Assembly: GCA_963753105.1 (NCBI GenBank)
Contig: CAVWBD010000001.1
Coordinates: forward strand, 744,001 to 808,000
DNA from: SZUA-36 sp963753105
GTDB lineage: Bacteria; Pseudomonadota; Gammaproteobacteria; Xanthomonadales; SZUA-36
DNA length: 64,000 nucleotides
Direction of reading: 5' to 3'
Positions 9,631 through 19,778 of the stretch are shown here, one piece after another. The translations under genes were made by a program, and so were the position numbers. The notes below the pieces were generated by a model. It was not told the DNA's origin. It saw only the letters and a list, made by a program, of their open reading frames with translations, and ran no database searches. Every line of letters begins with the position of its first letter. Within the stretch, counting starts at the first letter, position 1.

Positions 9631-12453
9631 TTACTCAGGCTGTTTTATCCGCAGTTGTTTCAAAATGGACTCTTCAAAGTCACCGGTCATGAACAAGGCC
9701 TCGAAAAGCGCTGGCAGGGACCCATTGATGGTGAGGTTAAATACCACCGGATGCCCGCCGTACAGGTCGGGATTTTTACCCTCGAGGTGGATGGACATCC
9801 GGTAGCTGCCATCGGAGTGGTAGTCCACTGTTCCGGAAAGCACCTGGTATTGAAAGTTCTGCAAGGCCTGTAATCCGATGTTGCTGCCCGCAAGGCCTTC
9901 TTTTTTATAGGCCAGCCGGCCGGGTCCGCTTGACTCGAAGGTTCCGTTTTTAATTAAAATACCGGTCGAATCGCTGCTCACCGGCAGGGAAATTTCGAGC
10001 GTGCCCGTGCCTTCCAGTCCGTCGATGTCAGCAAATGCCAGCAAATGGCCAAGGTTGATTTGCTTCAGTTCAATCGCGCTGTCTTCAAGCTTGCTGGTTG
10101 AGTACCGCAGCTTGTGGAGCATGAGCTGGCCATCGAACAATTCCGCATGCAGGTTCTGCAGCCCGAAGGTCTCCATGTTTTCAATCTCGATGTCAGCCCT
10201 GACATTTGTCATATCGATACCACCGGCAAGTGCGATCAACTCAATCGAGACCGGGCCGCTTGCAGACATCGACTGGTCGTAGCTGGTGTTCAACAGGAAA
10301 CTGGCGTTGCGGGCGCTGCTTTCCTGCATCGAGGCGCCCACGTCGTGGCCCCCGATCGACATATTGGCGGCAATGTTGTCACCCGCAGCCACTGTGCCCT
10401 GTAGCTCGATATAACCATCGGTCAGCTTGATTGCAGCGGGCAATTCGAAATGCGCGGCGCGCAGCAAGCGGCGCAATTGCGCCAGTTTGACGGTCGCGGC
10501 TGGCAAGCTGATGTCCCACCGTTCGGCCTGGATGTTGCCGGAAAATTCAAATGGCAATTGCGGACCGTTGGCAAACATCAGCGTGCCCGTTCCACTTGCA
10601 TCCGCGTTGCTGAAAAGCTCATAGTCGAGATCGAGGTCGAAACCCGCCCATGTCTCGCCTTCCAGTTCGGTCGCAAAACCCTGCGTTCTGGTGGTGAGGT
10701 TTCCAGCCAGTTCAACAAGGTCAAAATCCTGCCAGGTCATATCAATGCTGGCGGCCGAGGTGGCAGGTTGATTGATACGGCCGGCCAGCCATGTGCCGCT
10801 TCCCGTACTGACCAGGATTCCATCGCCCGAGACCACATCAAGCGTGGCGGAAAGATCATCTGCAGTGACCGTCATGGGCGGGGAATGCCCGTCACCGGGC
10901 AGGCCGACCCGCATATTATGTGCGCTGACCGGCCCGTTGAAGTGTAAATCAACAGGTGCACCGGGTGCTGACATCGATTGCTCGAAATCAATACGGCCCT
11001 GCATTTTGAATTGGTCTGAGCGCAGGCTTTGCCCGGTCTGCATGCTGGTTTGCAGGTTTGTAAACTCGGCCGTGAAGTCACCCGACTGTTCGAAACTGAT
11101 CGCCTCGGGGCTGATGCGCAAGCGACCGGTATTTGACAGTGATAATTGGTCTGCTTTCAGATCCAGGTCTGCGGAGGTATAGGCAACAGGGGCTTGTTGC
11201 TCCCAATGCAGCGTGACCAGGCCATCGGCGGTCAGGGTCAGGGGTTCCTGACTGTCTGCCATCTCCGCCTGCAGATTATCAAACCGCACATGGAAGTCCT
11301 CCCCGCTGGCGGCAAGACCGACACCGATACCGCCGTCAAACCTGGCCGAGGGATTCGCGCGGTGCTGAAATGCAAGTTTGCTGCCGGGGTCGAACACCAG
11401 CAAGCCCGTTGCCACTGGCCGGGGTGTGCGTTGCAGGCCCGGAACGACGCTGTGGATAAAATCATCGATCCATCCCGTGTTGTCCCGGTACTCGATTTTG
11501 GCAGCTGTCGGCAGGCTCACGGTCACGGTATCACCTTCACGGCTGGCCAGCAGTTCTGCTTCGAGATCCAGCACTCCACGGTGTGAAACCACCTGCAGCT
11601 TTTTGGCGGCCAGTGATACGTGTTCGATGTCCTGCTGGTGTCGGCCCGTAAAGTCCGCCTGCAATTCCAGTTGCCCATCCGCGTGGGTCAGCATGCCCCC
11701 CGTGCCGCCCGTCAGTATCGAATCAAGCCATTGTTGGTCGATCAGGCCCGCGTCAAAAACAGCCTGTATCCGGGTGGTGGCGGTGTCACCCGAGTCCAGT
11801 TGCTCAAGCGCCACGACCAGCCATGGCGGCGTAGCCGGATCAGCTGGAAACCGGATGTCTGCCTTGAGCGAGTCCGTGTCCGTATTGATAGCGAGGCTGC
11901 CCCTGGCGGATGAAAATTCGCCGATTTCCATACCCGCGGTAAGGTGAAACCCGTTGTCAGGACGGGGCAGCAACCTGAAATCATTGAAATTCAGCACCAG
12001 CAGGGGCATGGATAGCCCATGGCCGCTCTCAGTGTTTGCGGGCCGATAGATGGTCACATGCAATTGGGCGACCGAAATATCGGCCAGCTTGCCGTCGGTG
12101 CGGATAATGGGCAGTGACAGGTCGTCCAGCGTGGGGGCGGTAGCAGTCCTGTCCCCGCTTACCCGTGGGCGGACTTCGAGTGACAGCGAGCCAATGGCGG
12201 CTGCCGGGCCCCTGTAGCCGAGTTGAATATCAGAGGCGGCCAGTATCATGCCGGTGTCCGGAAATTCGCCTTTGACAAGCAGATAATTGAGTTTGATTCC
12301 GGTGAGGCCCGGGTAAGCGGAGTCCAGTTTTTCCACTTGCCAGCCAGGTGGTAATTGTCTGGCGAGAACAAATGACAACCACAAGGGTGTGGTCGCATAA
12401 ATTCCTGCCAACACGACACACAGGAACAACAGGAGCTTGAGTTTCAATGTCAT
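9631..12453 (-). CDS. ydbH: YdbH-family AsmA-like intermembrane phospholipid transport protein
   Basis: A 940-residue protein with one N-terminal membrane helix (LKLLLFLCVVLAGIYATTPLW) and a very long beta-rich periplasmic domain of repeated short strands, the signature of AsmA-like bridge proteins. The last about 120 residues include GLAGSNIGLQALQNFQYQVL and HPVVFNLTINGSLP, the conserved YdbH C-terminal region predicted to contact YnbE. With TamB and YhdP, YdbH forms one of three partly redundant phospholipid conduits to the outer membrane in E. coli. ATG 12453 is preferred to an in-frame TTG at 12459. The gene leads the leftward trio and is divergent from the heme protein at 12706. Confidence 0.87.
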   Translation of the reverse strand: MTLKLKLLLFLCVVLAGIYATTPLWLSFVLARQLPPGWQVEKLDSAYPGLTGIKLNYLLVKGEFPDTGMILAASDIQLGYRGPAAAIGSLSLEVRPRVSGDRTATAPTLDDLSLPIIRTDGKLADISVAQLHVTIYRPANTESGHGLSMPLLVLNFNDFRLLPRPDNGFHLTAGMEIGEFSSARGSLAINTDTDSLKADIRFPADPATPPWLVVALEQLDSGDTATTRIQAVFDAGLIDQQWLDSILTGGTGGMLTHADGQLELQADFTGRHQQDIEHVSLAAKKLQVVSHRGVLDLEAELLASREGDTVTVSLPTAAKIEYRDNTGWIDDFIHSVVPGLQRTPRPVATGLLVFDPGSKLAFQHRANPSARFDGGIGVGLAASGEDFHVRFDNLQAEMADSQEPLTLTADGLVTLHWEQQAPVAYTSADLDLKADQLSLSNTGRLRISPEAISFEQSGDFTAEFTNLQTSMQTGQSLRSDQFKMQGRIDFEQSMSAPGAPVDLHFNGPVSAHNMRVGLPGDGHSPPMTVTADDLSATLDVVSGDGILVSTGSGTWLAGRINQPATSAASIDMTWQDFDLVELAGNLTTRTQGFATELEGETWAGFDLDLDYELFSNADASGTGTLMFANGPQLPFEFSGNIQAERWDISLPAATVKLAQLRRLLRAAHFELPAAIKLTDGYIELQGTVAAGDNIAANMSIGGHDVGASMQESSARNASFLLNTSYDQSMSASGPVSIELIALAGGIDMTNVRADIEIENMETFGLQNLHAELFDGQLMLHKLRYSTSKLEDSAIELKQINLGHLLAFADIDGLEGTGTLEISLPVSSDSTGILIKNGTFESSGPGRLAYKKEGLAGSNIGLQALQNFQYQVLSGTVDYHSDGSYRMSIHLEGKNPDLYGGHPVVFNLTINGSLPALFEALFMTGDFEESILKQLRIKQPE

Positions 12454-12705
12454 TGGCAAAAAGCCTACCAGCTTTCCAGCGCGGTGGCTGAACTTGAGTA
12501 CTTATCCACTTGCTGTGGGACCGTGACCAGTTTGACACCAGAATACGCCTTACTGCATTGCCGAACACATAATTTTCAAGACGTAGCGATTAGCCGCTAC
12601 ACGCGCTGGCGGGGCTGAGCGCAGAAAGGCGAATTTACGGTTGGGAATTGTCCGTTTTGGCAGTCATACTATCGTTACTCACCAATCAACGGCAGGTTAG
12701 TACCA

Positions 12706-13296
12706 ATGAACATTGCAAGACGTTATCTCCCCGGTTTGTTCTTTGTCACCCTGGCGTTCGCTTGTCATGGCGATCAACAGACAGACGCCAATACCGGCGC
12801 GGAGACAGCAGCGGCAAAAGCAGCGATCAGGGACCTGGCCATGACCCTGCAGGCAGAGTTGAAAAGTGCCATGCAGACCGGTGGTCCGGCCGCAGCGATT
12901 GCTGTCTGCAACACGCAGGCCATGCCGATCTCCGCGAAGGTGGCTGCCGATCATGGCATGATCCTGAGCCGTGTCAGCCTTAAAAACCGCAACCCCGCCA
13001 ATACACCAAACCCATGGCAGGCAACGGTATTGCAGGATTTTGAACAACGCCGCTCGCAGGGCGAGGACATCGACAAGCTCACCTGGTCAGAAACCGTGGA
13101 AGTTGATGGTGCGCAGGAATTTCGTTTTATGAAAGCGATCCCCACCGGTGGTGTGTGCCTGGCCTGCCACGGAACACAGATATCACCCGAACTCAGCCAG
13201 ATGCTGGCTAAGCTCTACCCAAATGACCTGGCCACCGGATTTGACGAGGGTGCTATCCGCGGTGCGTTCGTTGTCACAAAAACACTCGCAGACTAA
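12706..13296 (+). CDS. DUF3365 (Tll0287-like) mono-heme c protein
   Basis: A 196-residue exported protein with an N-terminal hydrophobic helix ending near AFACHG, which could be a lipoprotein or cleaved signal. The Tll0287-like/DUF3365 sensor-like fold is recognisable from AIAVCNTQAMPIS, a RVSLKNRNPANTPNPWQ block and the single heme motif CLACH (about residue 150). The closing GAIRGAFVVTK is also family-typical. Members are periplasmic c-heme proteins with a PAS-like fold, proposed as redox or ligand sensors; the partner here is unknown. The gene stands alone, divergent from ydbH, 245 bp apart. A GTAGCG/CGCTAC hairpin lies near 12583-12600 in the intergenic DNA. Confidence 0.82.
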   Translation: MNIARRYLPGLFFVTLAFACHGDQQTDANTGAETAAAKAAIRDLAMTLQAELKSAMQTGGPAAAIAVCNTQAMPISAKVAADHGMILSRVSLKNRNPANTPNPWQATVLQDFEQRRSQGEDIDKLTWSETVEVDGAQEFRFMKAIPTGGVCLACHGTQISPELSQMLAKLYPNDLATGFDEGAIRGAFVVTKTLAD

Positions 13297-13678
13297 GCCT
13301 GTTAACTGGCAGCGAAAAGCAAACTAAATCAATCAATGATTTAATTATTTCGGATAAAGCGCTGGACCGGGTATTTCTTCCCGGGACACGCCGTTAATAC
13401 ATCCCTGTAGGCTCGGTCGCGACTCCTGTCGCTCACGGTCCCGGTAAGCAATACTCCGCCCCATCGCCAACTATTCAGATGGCAAATCGATTAAGTCTTG
13501 GTTGCGCCAGTTGTTATAACGACGACCTGTGAATCAGGGGAGTGCACTGCTTTTTTCAGAACCTTACGAAACAGGACGTTGAGTAAGAGCCCCCAGGGAG
13601 GGGTCCACGGCGTGTTCTGAAAAAAGACAGGCACTTACCTGATAAAATATGCTCACAACAAATGGAGGACGATACCGG
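13297..13678. other. Gene-free stretch holding dispersed repeat copy A
   Basis: No convincing gene lies between the DUF3365 stop and the GlsB-like stop. The left part is AT-rich (13320-13355), followed by repeat copy A at 13361-13465. The remainder (13470-13660) has no recognised feature. Confidence 0.6.
13361..13465 (+). repeat. Dispersed palindromic intergenic repeat, copy A
   Basis: About 105 bp beginning GCTGGACCGGGTATTTCTTC and ending near CAATACTCCGCCCC. The two ends are imperfect inverted repeats of about 25 nt: the left arm is CCGGGTATTTCTTCCCGGGAC, and the right arm read in reverse is GGAGTATTGCTTACCGGGACC. The core is CTCGGTCGCGACTCCTGTCGCTCACGG read in pieces. It shares arms with copy B (23171-23277) and inverted copy C (34794-34870). 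No protein-coding content is evident. Confidence 0.7.
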
Positions 13679-13924
13679 CTATTTGCCTTTTTTTACCAGC
13701 CCCACGATCCACAACAAGACGACTGCGCCGATCACTGCGGTCACCAGGGAACCGATCATTCCACCGGCTGAAATACCCAGTAGGCCGAACAGAAATCCAC
13801 CCAGGACAGCACCCAGGATACCCACGACAATATTGCCCAACAGGCCAAAACCGCCGCCTTTCATCAGGTTTCCGGCCAGCCAGCCGGCGATAGCGCCAAT
13901 AATCAGAAAGCCGATAATTTCCAT
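13679..13924 (-). CDS. GlsB/YeaQ/YmgE-family small membrane protein
   Basis: An 81-residue protein with three glycine-rich membrane helices (IIGFLIIGAIAGWLAGNLM, LLGNIVVGILGAVLGGFLFG, MIGSLVTAVIGAVVLLWIVG) and a basic end VKKGK. The pattern GAIAGWLAG..MKGGGFGLLGNIVVGI is diagnostic of the transglycosylase-associated/GlsB family of stress-linked membrane proteins; the molecular role is unknown. ATG 13924 is chosen over longer upstream starts because a strong GAGGTGAG ribosome site sits directly before it and family members begin with M-E/G-IIGFL. Confidence 0.9.
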   Translation of the reverse strand: MEIIGFLIIGAIAGWLAGNLMKGGGFGLLGNIVVGILGAVLGGFLFGLLGISAGGMIGSLVTAVIGAVVLLWIVGLVKKGK

Positions 13925-14019
13925 AACTCTCACCTCAGTTGTTATCAATGGACATTGCAGTGCACCCATTGAACCGAATGCACTTACAATGAACTGATTA
14001 AATAGGTAATTTGAATTTG

Positions 14020-16207
14020 ATGCAACTGCAGCCACCAGAGCCGGTCCTGAAAATCGCCTTGCCGCTGCCCCTCAGGCAGTTCTATGACTACCTGCCGGCC
14101 GAAGGTACGCCAGCGCCCGTGGCCGGGCAAAGGGTGATTGTGCCATTTGGCTCCCGGCAACTGGTCGGTGTGGTCGTGGAAGTGGCCGCAGACAGCGATT
14201 TACCACGCACAAAACTGTCCCGTGTAACCGACTGTCCCGATGGTGAGTTGCCGGTCTTCACGCCTGAACTGCTGGATTTGCTCGGTTGGTGCTGGCGCTA
14301 TTACAAGCACGCGCCCGGAGAGGTGTATTTTAACGCCTTGCCGCCACTGTTACGTAAGCCCGGCGGGCTGATTCCACCATTGCCAAAGCAGTACCGCCTG
14401 ACGCAGAAGGGAGAGGAGCGACTGTTGCAACCGGCAGGACGCATCAAGGCCCAGATGAAAATGCTGGAACAGCTCAGCGTTGGCCCGGCTCACGGAGCCA
14501 CAACTGCGTGCGTTCAGCTCATCCTGGAAGACATTGCTGGGCAAGCTGATCGAACAAAACTGGGTATGCAGCGAGCCACCCGTCCCGGCCGGTTTGAATC
14601 CGGTAGAGGGGCCGCAATTGCTGGATGAACAGCGCCACGCGCTCGATGGCATCAGCGCGAGTCTCGGTAACTTCAAGTGCCACTTGCTGGATGGCATTAC
14701 CGGCAGCGGCAAGACCGAGGTGTATTTGAAGGTGCTGGAGCAGGTCCTGGGTCGGGGCGGGCAGGCTTTGTTGCTGGTGCCGGAGATCGGCCTGACACCA
14801 CAACTCGTCAGCCGTTTTACAAGGCGCCTGGGTTTTGAACCCACGGTGACCCACTCGGGTTTGAGCGAGGGCCAGCGGTTACAGGCCTGGGCCATGGCCA
14901 GGAACGGCCTGGCGCGGTTGGTGATCGGCACCCGTTCGGCACTATTTTTACCGCTGTCCGACTTGCAGTTGATCATTCTCGATGAGGAACACGATGCTTC
15001 GTTCAAGCAGCAGGACGGGTTCCGCTATTCCAGCCGGGATGTGGCCGTCAAGCGTGCTGCCGGCCTGGATATTCCAGTCGTGCTGGGTACGGCCACCCCA
15101 TCGCTCGAGACCTTCAATAATGCCGATGCCGGCCGTTATACCTGGCACCGGCTCAGAAAACGCGCCACCGGCGCGGTTGAACCGCGCTGGCGTGTGCTCG
15201 ATTTGATCCAGCAGACCATGCACGGTGGTATATCCACCATCGCCATGGACGCCATCGCCAAAACCCTGGATAAGGGGGAACAGGCGCTGATTTTTTTAAA
15301 CCGGCGCGGTTATGCGCCGGTCATCCTGTGTCACGAGTGTGGCTGGCATGCTGCCTGTCCGCATTGCGATGCCAATATGACCTGGCACCGGGTCAGCCGC
15401 CGCTTGTTGTGCCACCACTGCGATGCAGCGGCACCCCTGCCGGTCATGTGCCCGGCCTGCAACGCCGATGCCCTGCAGGGCGCCGGGGAAGGCACCGAGC
15501 AACTCGAACAGGTATTGGCTAAGCGGTTTCCCGGCATCCCCCTGTTGCGTTTTGACCGTGACGCGGTGCGCAAAAAAGGTGAATTCAACCGCCTGTCCGA
15601 ACAGGTCAAGGAAGGAGAACCCTGTCTGCTGGTCGGCACGCAGATGCTGGCCAAGGGCCACCACTTTCCGCAGGTCACGCTGGTGGTCATCGTTAACCTG
15701 GACCAGGCGCTTTACAGCGCTGATTTCAGGGCATTAGAGCGCATGGGCCAGCTGATGTTGCAGGTGGCGGGACGTGCTGGTCGTGACCAGTTACCAGGCG
15801 AGGTCATATTGCAAACCCATTACCCGCGCCACGAGTCCGTCGAAACATTGCTCAAGTCAGGCTACGAAGCCTTTGCTGCCGACATTTGCAAGGATCGCCA
15901 GGCAGCGGCCCTGCCGCCCTTTACCTACCAGGCCCTGTTACGCTCCGATGCTGTCAGCAAGGATGACGTGAGGAATTTCCTGCAGCAGGCCAAGCGGTGT
16001 TTTCCTGTGGGCAGAGCCGGGATTTACGGGCCATTTCCAGCCATGATGGAGCGACGTGGTGGTCGCACAAGGTGGTATTTATTGACCCAGGCCAACAGCC
16101 GTGCCCAACTGCATCACCAACTGGATGGCTGGGTGCCAAAGATCCAGGAGTTGCCATTGGCGCGCAAGGTGCGCTGGGTGGTGGATGTCGACCCGCAGGA
16201 TTACTGA
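14020..16207 (+). CDS. priA: Primosomal protein N' (replication restart helicase PriA), frameshifted near 14475
   Basis: About 729 residues. The N-terminal 3'-DNA-binding domain carries LPLRQFYDYLP and GQRVIVPFGSRQLVGVVVE. The DEAH-type helicase core has DGITGSGKTEVYL (Walker A) and IILDEEHDASFKQQDGFRYSSRD. A zinc-binding insertion holds paired cysteines (CHECGWHAACPHCD, CHHCD, CPAC), and GTQMLAKGHHFPQVTLV plus QVAGRAGR belong to the second helicase lobe. PriA reloads the replisome at stalled forks. The frame breaks around 14470-14485, where EQLS must join LARLTEPQLRAF in the next frame; one extra base explains it. ATG 14020 is preferred to TTG 14011. Confidence 0.93.
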
Positions 16208-16272
16208 CAAAAACGGGTAAACTACAGCAACTCAAGCCCTATTCGTGACCAATTACACTGATGCAAGTGGTT

Positions 16273-16292
16273 GCTTATGCGCGATCATAAGC
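16273..16292. promoter_or_regulatory. 20-bp inverted repeat upstream of moxR
   Basis: GCTTATG-6 nt-CATAAGC, a perfect 7-bp inverted repeat, lies 74 bp before the moxR start in the only gap ahead of the Bat operon. It could be an operator or an RNA hairpin. No T run follows it, so it is a weak terminator candidate for priA. Confidence 0.3.
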
Positions 16293-16365
16293 GCTTGAAA
16301 AACACCACTTCAGAACCAATAAATCAATAGCTCCGCCAGGTGAGCAACAACAGCAGGTTTAGCAC

Positions 16366-17376
16366 ATGGATTCCACCCAAGAACAAACAGCAGAAGTCAA
16401 CCAGCCGCGTGATGGGCGACAGGCCTTCAACGAACTCAGCAAAGTCGCCAACGAATTGATCATTGGCCAGGAACGCCTGATGGAGCGCCTGGTCATGGCT
16501 TTGCTTTGCAATGGCCATTTATTGGTCGAAGGCGCACCTGGGCTGGCCAAGACCACGGCCATCAAGGTGCTGGCCGAACGTATCGAGGGTGATTTTCACC
16601 GCATCCAGTTCACCCCCGACCTGTTGCCGGCCGATTTGACCGGTACGGAGATTTACCGGCCACGCGAAGCCGTATTTGAATTCCAGCAGGGACCGATTTT
16701 TCACAACATGATCCTGGCCGACGAGGTCAACCGGGCACCGGCCAAGGTCCAGTCAGCGATGCTCGAAGCCATGGGTGAGCACCAGGTTACGGTGGGGCGG
16801 GTGACCTACCCGATGCCCAAGCTGTTCCTGGTGATGGCCACGCAGAACCCGATCGAACAGGAAGGCACCTACCCCCTGCCGGAAGCCCAGCTGGACCGGT
16901 TCCTGATGCACATTTCCATCGGTTACCCGGATGCCAAGGCGGAGCAGGATATCCTGGAGCTGGCCCGTGGCCAGGCCCGCGATGAACTGGGTGAAAAACC
17001 TGTGCCGGAGATGTTGGTGACACAAGCGCAGGTCTTCGAAGCGCAGAGCCAGGTGCTGGACCTGCACATGGCGCCGGCCTTGCAGGAGTACATCGTGCAA
17101 CTGGTGCTGGCCACCAGGGATCCGGGCAAGTGGGACAAGGACCTGGCAAACCTGGTCAGTTATGGTGCCAGCCCGCGCGCCACGATCGGCCTGGACCGTT
17201 GCGCCCGTGCACGGGCCTGGCTGGACGGCAGGGAGTTTGCTTCCCCGGACGATATCCACGCGGTCATACACGAGGTCATGCGTCACCGCGTATTGCTGTC
17301 GTACGAAGCAGAAGCTGATGGTGTCACCGTGGATGAACTGGTCAACCGCTTGCTGGACCTGGTTCCCGTTCCATGA
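16366..17376 (+). CDS. moxR: MoxR-family AAA+ ATPase
   Basis: A 336-residue AAA+ ATPase of the MoxR group. It has a Walker A variant GAPGLAKT (family-typical), Walker B and sensor region MILADEVNRAPAKVQSAMLEAMGEHQV, an ATQNPIEQEGTYPLPEAQLDRF motif (sensor 1/arginine-finger region) and a C-terminal lid with SYGASPRATIGL. MoxR ATPases act as chaperone-like partners of von Willebrand factor A proteins. It opens the operon moxR-DUF58-DUF4381-batA-batB/C-batD, whose genes all overlap or touch; its stop overlaps the next ATG by 4 bp (ATGA). Confidence 0.95.
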   Translation: MDSTQEQTAEVNQPRDGRQAFNELSKVANELIIGQERLMERLVMALLCNGHLLVEGAPGLAKTTAIKVLAERIEGDFHRIQFTPDLLPADLTGTEIYRPREAVFEFQQGPIFHNMILADEVNRAPAKVQSAMLEAMGEHQVTVGRVTYPMPKLFLVMATQNPIEQEGTYPLPEAQLDRFLMHISIGYPDAKAEQDILELARGQARDELGEKPVPEMLVTQAQVFEAQSQVLDLHMAPALQEYIVQLVLATRDPGKWDKDLANLVSYGASPRATIGLDRCARARAWLDGREFASPDDIHAVIHEVMRHRVLLSYEAEADGVTVDELVNRLLDLVPVP

Positions 17377-18299
17377 CAGATTCTCGACAAGGGGATGGCA
17401 TTCATCTGAGCGCCCCTGAGTTGATTGCGTTAAAACCCCGTTGCAATGCGCTGAGCCTGCCGATGAACCAACCGGCTGCCTCGGCATTGGCGGGTGCTTA
17501 CCGGTCACGTTTCCGTGGCCGCGGCGTCGATTTTGTCGAATCGAGAAATTACCTGCCCGGTGACGACATCCGTAACCTTGACTGGCGCGTCACCGCGCGC
17601 ACTGGCAAGCCACACACCAAGATATTCCAGGAGGAACGCGAACGCCCCGTACTGGTCGTGGTGGACGCCAGCCCAAGCCTGTTTTTTGGTACCCGTACCC
17701 GTCTGAAATCGGTCGCCGCCGGGCAGTTGGCCGCGGCTATCGCCTGGGCAGCCGTGCGTCGCGGCGACCGTATCGGTGCGTTTTTGTGTGCGCCGGGTGG
17801 CCACCGGGAATTGCGTCCGGCCGGTGGACGCAGGGGTGCGATGCGGGTAATCCAGGGCCTGGTGGACTGGCTGAACCCGGAAACGGACCACGCGGGATAT
17901 GAACCGCTGTCCACATCGCTCGAGAGGGTCCGGCATGCTGTCAGGCCGGGCAGCCTGGTGTTGATCATCAGCGATTTCTTCAACCTGGATGAGACCTGTC
18001 AGCGTCATTTGTCACGACTGCGCCAACACAACGACGTCATCGGCTGCCAGGTCATGGACCCGGCGGAGCAGTCTCTGCCAAACGGCCGCTACCCGATATC
18101 AGACGGTGAAAGCAGCGCCATGCTCGACACCTACCAGGACAGGTTGCGTCAGCAGTTTGACCGCATGAGTGAAGAACACGGCGATATACCGCGACGCATG
18201 TTCCAGCGGCACAAGTGCGGCTGGATGGTGCTCAAGACCACCGATGACCCGGTCGAGGCGCTGGGTCGAGAGTTAAGAATTCTGGTAGGGCGCGGCTGA
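17373..18299 (+). CDS. DUF58 domain protein of the Bat/MoxR operon
   Basis: A 308-residue cytosolic protein with the DUF58 signature FRGRGVDFVESRNYLPGDDIRNLDWRVTARTG (in pieces), followed by a VWA-like fold whose metal-site variant is VVVDASPSLFFG. There is no signal peptide or membrane helix. DUF58 proteins consistently follow moxR and probably act with the ATPase on an envelope client; no biochemical activity is established. It overlaps moxR by 4 bp and touches the next gene (TGATG at 18297-18301). Confidence 0.9.
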   Translation: MTDSRQGDGIHLSAPELIALKPRCNALSLPMNQPAASALAGAYRSRFRGRGVDFVESRNYLPGDDIRNLDWRVTARTGKPHTKIFQEERERPVLVVVDASPSLFFGTRTRLKSVAAGQLAAAIAWAAVRRGDRIGAFLCAPGGHRELRPAGGRRGAMRVIQGLVDWLNPETDHAGYEPLSTSLERVRHAVRPGSLVLIISDFFNLDETCQRHLSRLRQHNDVIGCQVMDPAEQSLPNGRYPISDGESSAMLDTYQDRLRQQFDRMSEEHGDIPRRMFQRHKCGWMVLKTTDDPVEALGRELRILVGRG

Positions 18300-18766
18300 T
18301 GAACCCGGACCTGCTGTCACAGTTACGCGATATCCATACGACACCCGAGGTGCCCTGGTGGCCACCGGCCCCGGGTTGGTGGGTGTTGGCCGTGCTGGTG
18401 TTGTTGGGGCTGACCTGGCTGGGTCGCCGTGGACTGGCACGTTTACGGGATCACCAGCGGCGTAAGCAGATGCTGGCCTGGGTTGAACATTTGAATACGG
18501 CGATCGACGCGGAGAAAGAACCGCAGGCCTACCTGGCTACCTTGAACCGGATTTTTAAACTGGTCGCGCTCAGGGCGTTTCCCAATGAACGCTGCGCAGT
18601 GCTGGCCGGTCAGGAATGGGTGGATTTCCTGCAAGGGCAGATCGGCGATTGCGCCACGAGCGACTCACTCTCAGTGCTGGCTTCAGGTCCTTATGACCCG
18701 GCGCCGCACTTCGATGCCGATAAGCTCAGTGAATTGACCAGGCGCTGGATACGCAGGCATGGTTGA
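18299..18766 (+). CDS. DUF4381 membrane protein of the Bat operon
   Basis: A 155-residue protein. The start LRDIHTTPEVPWWPPAPGWW is followed by one membrane helix (VLAVLVLLGLTWLG, about residues 30-45), a basic stretch and a soluble helical domain. The HTTPxVPWWPPAPGWW motif is diagnostic of DUF4381. The role is unknown, but the gene always sits between DUF58 and the first VWA gene. It overlaps that gene by 8 bp. Confidence 0.87.
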   Translation: MNPDLLSQLRDIHTTPEVPWWPPAPGWWVLAVLVLLGLTWLGRRGLARLRDHQRRKQMLAWVEHLNTAIDAEKEPQAYLATLNRIFKLVALRAFPNERCAVLAGQEWVDFLQGQIGDCATSDSLSVLASGPYDPAPHFDADKLSELTRRWIRRHG

Positions 18767-19778
18767 AGAAGTACTGACAACCGGTTTTACCGTTGCCTGG
18801 CCGTGGTTGCTGCTGCTGGCGCCGCTGCCGTGGTTATTGCGGGCCTTGTTGCCGGAATCCCGCGCGGGTGATTTCCAGGCCCTGAAAGTGCCCTGGTTTG
18901 CGGAAGTTGCCGGCGGCAAGGCGGGCTGGATGAAGCGGCCGTGGCTGGCCCTGGTCGCCACGTTGGTGTGGCTGTTACTGGTGACCGCCGCAGCCCGGCC
19001 ACAATGGGTGGGCGAGATAGAAAACATGCCGGTGACCGGGCGGGACCTGCTGCTGGCAGTGGATATTTCGGGCAGCATGGATACCCAGGACATGATCCTG
19101 GACAAGACCGCGGTGAACCGCTTGAAGGTGGTGAAAAAAGTCGCGGGTGAGTTTATCCAGCGGCGTCACGGTGACCGGGTTGGACTGATCCTGTTCGGCA
19201 GCCGCGCGTACCTGCAAACGCCATTGACCTTTGACACCGAGACCACTGCCATACTGCTCGATGAATCCGAGATCGGCCTGGCCGGACGGGAAACGGCCAT
19301 CGGTGACGCCATTGGCCTGGCGGTCAAGCGTCTGCGTGATGATGCAGCCTCCGACCGGGTGCTGGTGTTGTTGACCGATGGCGCCAATACATCCGGTGAA
19401 GTGCAGCCCCTGCAGGCCGCCGAGTTTGCCGCACGTGATGGCCTGACGGTGTATACCGTGGGTGTCGGTGCGGATGAAATGATGGTGCAGGACTTTTTTG
19501 GCAGCCGCGTGGTGAATCCCTCGGCGGACCTGGATGAAGACACGCTGCGCACCATTGCCGAGCGCACGGGCGGGCGATACTTCCGGGCCCGGGACGCGAA
19601 GGGTCTGGAGAAAATCTACGAAATCCTCGACGAGTTAGAGCCGGTCGAGAGCGACGTTGAAATCGTCCGGCCCGTGGACGAGCTGTTTTACTGGCCGATG
19701 GGCCTGGCCTGGGTATTGGCGTTGCTTGCGGCGTTGATGCTGATCCGGCCCATGAGCTTACGCCCGGTGACATCATGA
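18759..19778 (+). CDS. batA: VWA-domain membrane protein, BatA type
   Basis: A 339-residue protein: N-terminal helices (FTVAWPWLLLLAPLPWLL; WLALVATLVWLLLVTAA), a periplasmic von Willebrand A domain with an intact MIDAS DISGSM (about residue 106), LTDGANTSGE, and a C-terminal helix (WVLALLAALMLI). In Bacteroides and Leptospira, Bat proteins support aerotolerance and stress survival; the gammaproteobacterial role is undefined. The stop overlaps the next ATG by 4 bp, suggesting stoichiometric translation with the second VWA protein. Confidence 0.92.
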   Translation: MVEEVLTTGFTVAWPWLLLLAPLPWLLRALLPESRAGDFQALKVPWFAEVAGGKAGWMKRPWLALVATLVWLLLVTAAARPQWVGEIENMPVTGRDLLLAVDISGSMDTQDMILDKTAVNRLKVVKKVAGEFIQRRHGDRVGLILFGSRAYLQTPLTFDTETTAILLDESEIGLAGRETAIGDAIGLAVKRLRDDAASDRVLVLLTDGANTSGEVQPLQAAEFAARDGLTVYTVGVGADEMMVQDFFGSRVVNPSADLDEDTLRTIAERTGGRYFRARDAKGLEKIYEILDELEPVESDVEIVRPVDELFYWPMGLAWVLALLAALMLIRPMSLRPVTS